Assembly (NCBI RefSeq): GCF_036898095.1
Contig: NC_090759.1
Location: forward strand, 27,676,406-27,740,405
Origin: Palaemon carinicauda
Lineage: Eukaryota; Arthropoda; Malacostraca; Decapoda; Palaemonidae
Direction of reading: 5' to 3'
DNA: 64,000 bases
Below are positions 59,501 to 64,000 of this stretch, in pieces. The translations under genes were made by a program, and so were the position numbers. The notes under the pieces were generated by a model, which worked only from the letters and a program-made list of their open reading frames with translations, did not search any database and was not told the origin of the DNA. The first letter of the stretch is position 1; the number at the start of each line of letters is the position of its first letter.

Positions 59501-59763
59501 GGTGGAGCTTGTCATATGCGTAGCGGGACGAGGTTCAAGCTGACTTTTCGTACGAGTAGAAAACATCTGAGAGGGAGTTGAGGATATTATGGGTTGTCTT
59601 CGGGCTACTAACACTGGGCTAGGATTTTCACTACTTAGGGTAACTGAAGATGCAGTAGGGATTGCAACGGAAGAGACTGGGGCTAGATTCAATCGCATCC
59701 CGCTGCTTGTGCTGGCTCCAACATTCACACCATGTGCATGCTGATTATTGCCCTCAATCTCAC
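35885..59763 (-). CDS. Nup153: Nucleoporin Nup153, nine coding exons, N-terminus missing
   Basis: Nuclear pore basket nucleoporin. The family anchors in the nuclear ring and uses FG repeats and zinc fingers to bind transport receptors and Ran. Coding exons in transcript order are 59494-59763, 56873-57109, 52450-52598, 51830-51940, 50584-50844, 49706-50037, 46546-49090, 36778-36851 and 35885-35960. Every boundary is GT/AG and every phase joins, giving 1350 complete codons plus stop. Human Nup153 is near 1475 residues. Diagnostic blocks include SPFYPGKTMFGGA, SARRILECLEQM and SDAKRIPTP, LKEGSILDILK, three RanBP2-type zinc fingers, many FKFG/FTFG repeats, and a basic tail RVVKKARRRKQ. The N-terminal pore-targeting exon or exons are not seen. 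Introns range from 509 to 9694 bp and are full of LINEs and MITEs. Confidence 0.93.
36068..36365. mobile_element. TTAA MITE, copy 1
   Basis: A 298-bp non-coding element is flanked by TTAA (36064-36067 and 36366-36369). The termini are TCCTTTTACCCCC (first base mutated) and GGGGGTAAAAGGG. It lies in the last Nup153 intron. Internal blocks such as CATTTTCCAAATGAATGAGA and CCAACCTGACCTCTCTATGA are shared with the other two copies. Confidence 0.9.
36778..36851 (-). CDS. Nup153: Nup153 penultimate coding exon
   Basis: 74 nt between acceptor TATTTTCAG and donor GTAAGTC. It reads KPGDASTRIFQFGTGGTPVE then TPTF plus two bases, in phase 0 from the large exon and phase 2 into the last exon. It contains one FQFG repeat, so the FG domain continues across the intron. 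Confidence 0.9.
37353..37700 (-). mobile_element. LINE-A (A1) 3' end
   Basis: ATT tail, CCAAGCTACAACCCTAGTTG, and the UTR with a duplicated CAGATA..TCATATA..AAACTAT block. The start of the coding C-terminus (TTCCACAACTTGGTAACAGC) is at the upper end. Confidence 0.85.
39510..39750 (+). mobile_element. LINE-A (A1) 3' end lacking the last bases
   Basis: The 3' UTR has three tandem ~58-bp GTTTATATAGGACATATCTG blocks. It stops at TTTTCCAACT, just before the usual GGGTTGTAGC and AAT tail, so the 3' terminus is deleted. Confidence 0.8.
39853..40148. mobile_element. TTAA MITE, copy 2 (inverted relative to copies 1 and 3)
   Basis: 296 bp, flanked by TTAA at 39849-39852 and 40149-40152. The termini CCCTTTTACCCCC and GGGGGTAAAAGGG are perfect 13-bp inverted repeats. 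It lies in the 9.7-kb Nup153 intron and encodes no protein. Confidence 0.93.
40335..40600 (+). mobile_element. LINE-A (A1) 3' end
   Basis: ATGAGTCTTTTTATAGTTTA, two GACATATCTG-type blocks, the terminal blocks and GTTGTAGCTTGGCTAGTAAT with an AAT/AAC tail. Confidence 0.85.
40945..41110 (+). repeat. Unidentified dispersed repeat, copy 2
   Basis: Partner of 30630-30795. It carries GATGCTGGATTGGAG, GGGAACGGAGGTAAGTAG, CTGCTAAGATCC and CAGTACTAATTCCCTACA. Confidence 0.45.
41497..42689 (+). mobile_element. LINE-B, 5'-truncated copy with target-site duplication
   Basis: The coding part gives a reverse-transcriptase C-terminal half. GLRQGCVMSPWLFNLY is the QG..SP..FN block. After one in-frame stop at 41583, LLFADDTVLVAD carries the FADD catalytic motif. 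A 279-codon frame then runs to the stop at 42423 with RWFGHVERM and RGRPRFGWMDGV near the end. The 3' UTR contains a CCCCC/GGGGG hairpin and an (ATGT)n tail. A 14-bp direct repeat TACAAAGGCAGAGT flanks it at 41484-41497 and 42689-42702. The copy lacks an endonuclease, so it is dead. RTE-like by protein style, clade unproven. Confidence 0.9.
44475..44715 (-). mobile_element. LINE-A (A2) 3' end
   Basis: A short ATT tail, CTAAGCTACAACCCTATTTG, then A2 blocks to GTGTACCCTTAAGCAGG. Confidence 0.75.
45432..45800 (+). repeat. Partial inverted-terminus repeat and GC-richer block
   Basis: ATCACAAATTTTAAGTAATT and TTGTATTTTTCCTAAC at 45432-45470 match the inverted termini of the element at 60640-60940. 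The following ~330 bp is markedly GC-richer than its surroundings, and no second terminus is found. No coding frame is convincing. Confidence 0.45.
45880..46160 (+). mobile_element. LINE-A (A1) 3' end
   Basis: Standard A1 UTR blocks and GTTGTAGCTTGGATAGTAAT with a ~50-bp AAT tail. Confidence 0.85.
46546..49090 (-). CDS. Nup153: Nup153 large exon: zinc fingers and FG domain
   Basis: 2545 nt, 848 codons without a stop, between acceptor CTCTCTTGCAG and donor CAG/GTAAGA. In order: a linker with SILDILKPKSMSPEK; three RanBP2-type zinc fingers (WECxxC...CxxC), around 48331-48408 (DEWECSVCMIRNK), 48127-48208 (NEWECEMCMVRNK) and 47948-48022 (GEWECATCLVRNN), each ending ACETPK or SCETPK; then FG repeats of FKFGV, FTFG and SFGAG type. 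A serine run lies near 47640. A second copy of the linker motif, GSVADVLKPK, sits inside the FG region. The end is rich in alanine and FG. Vertebrate Nup153 has four fingers; only three are seen here. Confidence 0.95.
49706..50037 (-). CDS. Nup153: Nup153 exon before the large exon
   Basis: 332 nt between acceptor ACTATCACAG and donor GTAAGTG. It encodes VTVTDNFAITTSTSNS, an alanine run (TTAAAAAAAAP), then GASLPTFEFAPKPPEVTAAF and a split serine codon. Low complexity apart from the TFEFAPKPPE segment. Phase 0 in, phase 2 out, matching both neighbours. Confidence 0.88.
50584..50844 (-). CDS. Nup153: Nup153 exon with conserved ARRIL/DAKRIP block
   Basis: 261 nt, 87 codons, phase 0 at both ends, acceptor TTTATTCACAG. 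It contains SRSARRILECLEQMSTPISD followed by AKRIPTP, the best conserved segment of the Nup153 N-terminal region, and TPRVQVKPKPAQ at its start. Donor AAAG/GTATTTG. Confidence 0.93.
51175..51440 (-). mobile_element. LINE-A ORF remnant without its 3' UTR
   Basis: The minus strand carries the C-terminal coding blocks (FVPAVTRLWNDPPN with LQKYK) and an upstream piece near 51430, but no 3' UTR or AAT tail. It lies in a Nup153 intron. Confidence 0.75.
51830..51940 (-). CDS. Nup153: Nup153 exon with the SPFYPGKT motif
   Basis: 111 nt, 37 codons, phase 0 both sides. It reads FEKSVLSDSSFKMSPFYPGK then TMFGGASAYRRRQVRTQ. SPFYPGKT-x-(Y/F)GGA is a signature of Nup153 N-terminal regions. Acceptor CCCTTTCAG, donor CAG/GTGAGG. 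Confidence 0.93.
52450..52598 (-). CDS. Nup153: Nup153 exon, KRPRFNISAYGSPL segment
   Basis: 149 nt, two bases plus 49 codons. It encodes QTSLRAEGSVSNRSLFSDSG and, later, ASKRPRFNISAYGSPLM. The last part corresponds to the KKPAFNLSAFGTLS-like stretch before SPFYPGKT in vertebrate proteins. Acceptor TTTCCAG, donor ATG/GTATGT. Confidence 0.88.
53581..53656. repeat. 37-bp direct tandem duplication
   Basis: TTCTCAAGTCAATCTC... at 53581 and TTCTCGAGTCAATCTC... at 53618 repeat with a 37-bp period and one or two differences. Intronic. Confidence 0.9.
53820..55265 (-). mobile_element. LINE-A, longest copy, split by a TTAA MITE (plus a short copy)
   Basis: A short LINE-A 3' end (53820-53980) abuts a long one (53981-55265). 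Reading minus, the long copy starts at about 55265 with ISNTVQKSFDCGQEV. It has the catalytic region FSAAFDCINHE (near 55140), then the MITE at 54788-55086, then SGVPQGSVLGPLLFILYTHD and LVAYADDATLYASIPSECRS (the YADD motif) around 54600-54720, and KLWGMKLNPNKT. The C-terminal part follows in shifted frames, then the UTR. This copy identifies LINE-A as a reverse-transcriptase element. It is frameshifted and inactive. Confidence 0.9.
54788..55086. mobile_element. TTAA MITE, copy 3, inserted in LINE-A
   Basis: 299 bp, flanked by TTAA at 54784-54787 and 55087-55090. Perfect 13-bp terminal inverted repeats CCCTTTTACCCCC. It contains the perfect 18-bp palindrome GGACGTACCGGTACGTCC at 54848-54865. 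It splits the reverse-transcriptase frame of the surrounding LINE-A. Confidence 0.95.
55353..56433 (+). mobile_element. LINE-B, second 5'-truncated copy with target-site duplication
   Basis: The sequence starts at GAGGATTGAAACTGG, just before the FADD motif (LFADDTVLVAD, preceded by a stop). It is frameshifted near 55440-55495 and then open for 227 codons to 56177, almost identical to the copy at 41497. The same 3' UTR, hairpin and ATGT-type tail follow. GTAAATAAATA flanks it at 55342-55352 and 56434-56444. Confidence 0.9.
56541..56597. repeat. (AT)n microsatellite
   Basis: AT run about 100 bp downstream of the LINE-B copy. Confidence 0.95.
56873..57109 (-). CDS. Nup153: Nup153 exon, acidic N-terminal region
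   Basis: 237 nt (2 + 78 codons + 1). It reads DDGSEFSESSADTGVDASVI, then PDERDYQREILQLDDESLQT, and near the end EETRKRPRDLEP. Acceptor TTTTACAG, donor CAG/GTAGGG. Not itself highly conserved, but phase-compatible on both sides and rich in serine, aspartate and glutamate like this part of the family. Confidence 0.85.
57432..58385 (-). mobile_element. LINE-A (A2), long copy with a ~230-bp internal duplication
   Basis: From the tail at 57432 (CTAAGCTACAACCCTAGTTG) the minus-strand UTR runs to about 58385. The block from AGGAAGAGAAATAA to CATAAGGAGAGT is present twice (about 57665-57866 and 57890-58090). Upper-end blocks match 16271 and 27394. It lies in a Nup153 intron. Confidence 0.8.
58386..59493. 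other. Nup153 intron sequence, nothing recognised
   Basis: No exon with matching phase and no known repeat is visible between the LINE-A copy and the exon at 59494. Confidence 0.5.
59494..59763 (-). CDS. Nup153: Nup153, most N-terminal exon recognised
   Basis: 270 nt (2 + 89 codons + 1). Acceptor CAACTTCAG, donor CAG/GTTTGT. It encodes EIEGNNQHAHGVNVGASTSS, a serine/proline-rich middle, and TRTKSQLEPRPATHMTSSTP before a split glycine codon. It is assigned by phase and direction rather than by strong family motifs. Because it starts with two bases of a split codon, at least one more exon lies upstream. Confidence 0.72.
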
Positions 59764-59879
59764 CTGAAGTTGAAATTTTAAGTTAAGACTTTTAATTGTG
59801 GTTATGCCTTAAAAAAAAAAAAGTGTTACAATTGCACTACCCTAAAATTCAATGCTGTAGTTTCTATTAGTGAATGCAA

Positions 59880-59955
<76 letters not shown>

Positions 59956-60639
59956 AACAACACAGCAGCACACTAGGAAAACTCAATACACTATCTTGCC
60001 ATTACTGTCATAATGTTTATGGAATGTATGCCCCATGGTAATTACAATTAAAAGTAAGGGACCAAAGTAAACTCAAACCTCAACCTAATACAGTACTGTA
60101 CTGTATTGCGATTTGGTTCCGAGATTCATGTATCAAGTTTAGTTTTATAATTTTACTTCTCTGGAGTTATTCTATTTTATGTATGTATCTATTATTAAAA
60201 AAACTGCAACATTGCCAAATGTAATTATCAGAAAGTAAAAAATATTACATCAAGAAAATAAAACATTACTTCTTATTTTCCAAGCCTTTGGTTTTAGGGA
60301 GTTTAATGTTTTTATTGTCTAAGTCATTTTTGTTATATTAATGACTACATTTTCTGCAGATCAAAATTCCTGAAATGACTATATGGGAAGATATGTTTAT
60401 ATATAAACCAGTTTTATAGGATTAAAAAAAAAAAAAGTCTTATATGATTACTTAAAAATAAACATGCAATATGCACTTCATTATACACATTTTTTCATCT
60501 CTTGCTACCCCACATGTTAGCGCTAAGTAATTAAAGTAAATTTCCATTTTCCAACTATTTCTTGAAAAAAGAAAGCACCATGCTTGAAAATGACTACACA
60601 GTATGACACAACAGGAGGTAAGACTGAAGGTTCAAACAT
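59764..60639. other. AT-rich stretch with a 69-nt poly(A) run
   Basis: An uninterrupted A run lies at about 59885-59953. Otherwise nothing is recognised. Probably Nup153 intron. Confidence 0.6.
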
Positions 60640-60940
60640 ACAAAAATTACAAATTTGGAAATAGTTTGTATTTTTTCTCAACCCGAAGCCCTTTACTATG
60701 GAGATATATTTCTGCGACAGCTGAAACTAGCCGTAAAACTTTTAGCAAGGTATTACTCTCCTCTACTACTTAGCTGGGAGGGTATACGAATCAACCCCCT
60801 CACACATGCAGTAGCTAACACAAGCCACTTTGCAACTGCAGGCAGGACTTTCTTAGGTGATGGTAGGCCAGTATATGTAAAGAGCTTCAGATTTGTATTA
60901 GGAAAACTACAAATTATTTCCATATTTGTCATTTGTTCCA
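60640..60940. mobile_element. MITE-like element with ~37-bp inverted termini
   Basis: The left end ACAAATTTGGAAATAGTTTG and on to TATTTTTTCTC pairs with the reverse complement of the right end (GGAAAACTACAAATTATTTC and CATATTTGT). The interior of ~230 bp contains TTTCTGCGACAGCTGAAAC and CTTTGCAACTGCAGGCAGGA. No protein is encoded. A related terminus occurs alone at 45432. Confidence 0.65.
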
Positions 60941-60989
60941 GCACCAAATACAAACCTTTCAGCTCCTTACCAGCCTCCAGACAACTTTT

Positions 60990-63930
60990 CTACGAGAAAG
61001 AGTTGACTTTAGAAGCCTGGAGATCTGACTCGGACCTCCTGTTCTTCTCCAGCATGGTCTGGAATTCGGCCTGAAGGGCCAATTCCTTCGCAGATCCCCT
61101 CCCATAGGAACTCGCATTCACTGGGCAGGTTAGAGGAGGGAGAAATTGCATTAACAGGATGTGATATCCTGCCCTGAGGATGGAGACTGACCAAGCTTCG
61201 GCCCTGTGGAGCTTCCACCTCTGCCATCTGCAGTGTAGGCGTCCCCCCATCGCTGGACTTGTCGGAGGAATAGGACCCCTCAATGGCTCTGTCCTCTACT
61301 GTCTCTTTCACTTCTAACAGGTCCTCTGGGTCAAAAAGGTTGTCTCTGACCCTGGTTCCTCAATGCTGCCTGTTGTGCTTGCTGAGGTGCCACAGGATAC
61401 GAATGAGATGTCATAGCTAGGAGGAGGGAGTCTTGGCTCGGTTTCCTCAGCTTTCAGCACCCACCTTGATGTTTTCTACGTTAAATAGGGAGGGGACATC
61501 CATCTGGGCTTTGCAAGGTCTCATTACTTCGCTCTGTGGCACCGGCTTCATGAATTCTAAGACGACCACATAAAATTGCCTCAAAACCCAACTGACACAC
61601 TGATTTAGGATGTTAGCGAGTCAAATATGAATTAAGAGTTCCAGAAAGCATCAAGGCTGACATCGACTCCCTGTTCTGCTTGATGAAGTTCTCGGTCCTA
61701 AACAAGTAGCCTATTGTCCCTAACCAGTAGTCCAAGCATGAGACGACTTCCAAAAAAACACTTTGCAGCATCAGCAGCAGAAAATCTCACTAACAATGAG
61801 GAAAGCTTGTCTAAGAGTAAATTCTACATCACGGACAGAAATAGCGGATCCAGGAGAGGGGAAAGGACACTGTGCGATACGTCAAAATACTTCTGCCTGA
61901 CATAAGGTGGAAGAAGTAGGCAAGACGAATTGACTGCATGTAGGGACTGTGATTCACCAGCCACCTGTGTATTGGCCCTCTTTCTGACTGCTAATGCCCT
62001 TGACCAAGGTAAAGCTACCTTAGCCTTAGTCTAAGTGTGTTGTAAGAGGTGCAGAACTGTGTCCTTTCCCTCACCTGGAACAGGATCCAGTTCCCCCAAG
62101 GAATTTACTTTCCTTATGCAAGACAGAACCTGAAGGAAAACGTGATCAGCATCCTTCTGCTCAAGGGGGGGTGATCTTAGGACTGGCGGATGGCAGCTTG
62201 CCCTCATAATGGTCAGACTGTCGTCAAATGGTTCTTCTTCTCCGAAGCTCACATCCATATGAGCCCGGGAAGGGTCAAGGTTGTCAACTGGATTACGGTA
62301 AGTTGGGCGAGACCTCGGAGGCAGGCCGCTATGCTCTGGTTGTGTAGGAGGTGGTCTGCAACCAGTAGAAGGTTTCTCGTGGTTCCGTTGCTCCATGTAA
62401 GCCCAATTCTTGGGGATTGTCTTGGTATCCTTACATTCCCATTGGCAGATGGTGAAATCCACGAGCAGTGAGGTGGTGTCCTTCCTCACTCCTGTAGGTA
62501 TAGTGTTCTTGGGAGGAGTAGAAGGTGGGGGAGGGACTTTAGAGGCTGAAGAACTTGAAACTAAAGGGTCTAGGTCTATTGGGACAAACTCATAACCCTC
62601 TATGAGAGATCTCCCTCTGAGACCTCGAGTCCCTACTGGTCCTTGGACGTATTGAGTTCCCCAGAGGAGGAGTCTCCGGTCATCAAGCCCTTCTTTTCTT
62701 TCGAGGCTTGATCGGGATGTTGCCTGATCTGTGGCCATGGAATACAGATATTGATCATATCTGAAAGACCTCTGTGGGGGGAGGGACATAGGGTTTGGAT
62801 GGGTTAGACAGAGGGGAAATTCTTATGGAGGAACACGTAACTTCCAAAGGTGACCCAGGAGTGTTCCAAGGAATTACCCGGGGAGCTTGAGCTGGTCCTG
62901 AGAACAATTGTTTAACTTCCTAGAAAATATCTTGAAACCAAGGTGTACCCTTCAAATAAGTGACTGTTTTTGAGGTTGTACATTATTTCCTCTGTAGAGG
63001 AGAGCCCTCACCAGAACGACCTAAATGAGAGGCATGTATGTATGGCAAGCAGTGCACAGGTGCACTCTGGTGGAGCGACAAGCGCATGTAGGGAGAGCGC
63101 TGATCATGAACTCACCGAACCAAAGAGCAGTGACAAGACAATTGCGCAGAAGTAAAAGCTTCAACGCACAGCAAGCCAAAGCATGCATGGTTGCTTCTTC
63201 CTCAAAGTGAGAAGACGAAGATAGCTATGATCTTAAGAATAGAGGTTTACGCTGGTCTCCCTGTACTTATGTACCATACAACACGACCCAAAATGGCAAG
63301 GAACGTGTTAAGCGTGTAGGATGGCAAGCACACTGAACACACTCTAAAGATGGCGAGTGTTGGGTTAGGCATGTAGGCGTGAGTGTGCGCTGAACTCCCT
63401 CAACTGGTGTTGGGTAGTAACAGCGTGTGATCGTATGCACATGCTGCTGTCTGTCCTGAGGCGGCGAGAGATGGGTTTGGCGTTTAGCTGTGTGCGCGAG
63501 CTGAACTCACAGTGAGGGTGAGCGAGTACGTACAACAGTGCGTAGATGGTAGCATACTCTGAACGCCTCGCCCAATCAACTCTCTGGGTAACATTTTGTG
63601 CGTTAACGAGCTAGGCTCGTTATTCTGTTTTAAATTATTGAGTTCCTCAGCCAACACACTTTGAAGGAAATCAGACTTAGTCCTTCCTTCCCCTACAGGC
63701 GAGTGATGCCTAACCTCTCGTTCTCTTGCGCTAGGCAATGTCATGGTGCGCTGAGAGGGAGAATGATGTCAAACTGGTGACAACACTGGGAGTTTGACTC
63801 TAAAAGAAGTAGAAGGCCTAAGCTCAAGGACGGACTTTGGCATATTAACACGAGAAGAGTTTCAATGTGTCCTAAGGATGCGACGGCAGGGGCAGCAGCT
63901 GTAAACATCCGCCTAAGAGCCCCCATTGTC
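60990..63930 (-). other. GC-richer block with broken, protein-like minus-strand frames
   Basis: Composition shifts to near half GC, against roughly a third around it. On the minus strand a 252-codon frame at 62031-62789 includes YEFVPIDLDPLVSSSSASKV, a PPPPSTPPK run and SFGEEEPFDDSL. Below it the reading continues in pieces with stops (VAGESQSLHAVNSS and LPPYVRQKYFDV near 61900-61960, SFSADAA-type residues near 61770). Above it are 63484-63744 (EREVRHHSPVGEGRTKSDFL, then VLAEELNNLKQ) and MPKSVLELRPST in another frame near 63830. The pattern suggests a decayed retroelement gag-like region. No protease, reverse transcriptase or integrase motif is seen, so the class is not established. It could also be a decayed host gene. 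Confidence 0.35.
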
Positions 63931-64000
63931 TAGCACTGAAAAGCTATGCTCCGAAGAGCTTGAATGAGGTACTGAGAAATCTCACACACGTTTCAGGAAA

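Overview
This window is AT-rich, intron-rich animal DNA dominated by repeats. It is most likely from a decapod crustacean such as a shrimp. The grounds are very dense GA, AT and AAT microsatellites, several 5'-truncated LINE families and a tRNA-derived SINE. The species cannot be fixed from the sequence alone. There are no operons, CRISPR arrays or prokaryotic features.

The one gene that can be reconstructed is a Nup153-type nucleoporin on the minus strand at 35885-59763. Nine coding exons are visible. Their splice sites and reading phases fit all the way through, giving about 1350 codons up to the stop. Read N to C, it encodes the Nup153 N-terminal homology region over five small exons, then a linker exon. 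A 2545-bp exon follows, carrying three RanBP2-type zinc fingers and the FG-repeat domain, and two tiny terminal exons end in a basic tail. The N-terminal exon or exons are not recognised and probably lie beyond 59763. The first coding exon of a second, unidentified minus-strand gene lies at 24861-24926. One further exon candidate for it is at 17340-17410.

Region by region: 1-17 kb holds microsatellites, minisatellites, SINEs and LINE 3' ends. 17-25 kb is probably intronic DNA of the unidentified gene, with LINE fragments and long AT tracts. 25-35.8 kb is intergenic with two long antisense LINE copies, and includes the Nup153 3' flank. 35.9-59.8 kb is Nup153, whose introns carry LINEs and three copies of one TTAA-flanked MITE. 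60.6-64 kb is a GC-richer, retroelement-like block of unresolved class.

Much of the apparent complexity reduces to a few families, named here for convenience. LINE-A is a reverse-transcriptase element whose 3' end runs into (AAT)n; about 30 pieces are present on both strands. LINE-B is another reverse-transcriptase element ending in a CCCCC/GGGGG hairpin and an (ATGT)n tail, with clear target-site duplications. LINE-C and LINE-D are single fragments. The others are a tRNA-Leu-like SINE, a ~297-bp MITE with CCCTTTTACCCCC termini flanked by TTAA, a foldback element, and an element with ~37-bp inverted ends. I see no undescribed multi-gene system. The most noteworthy points are the TTAA MITE family, the SINE, the LINE/microsatellite link and the fully phased Nup153 gene.
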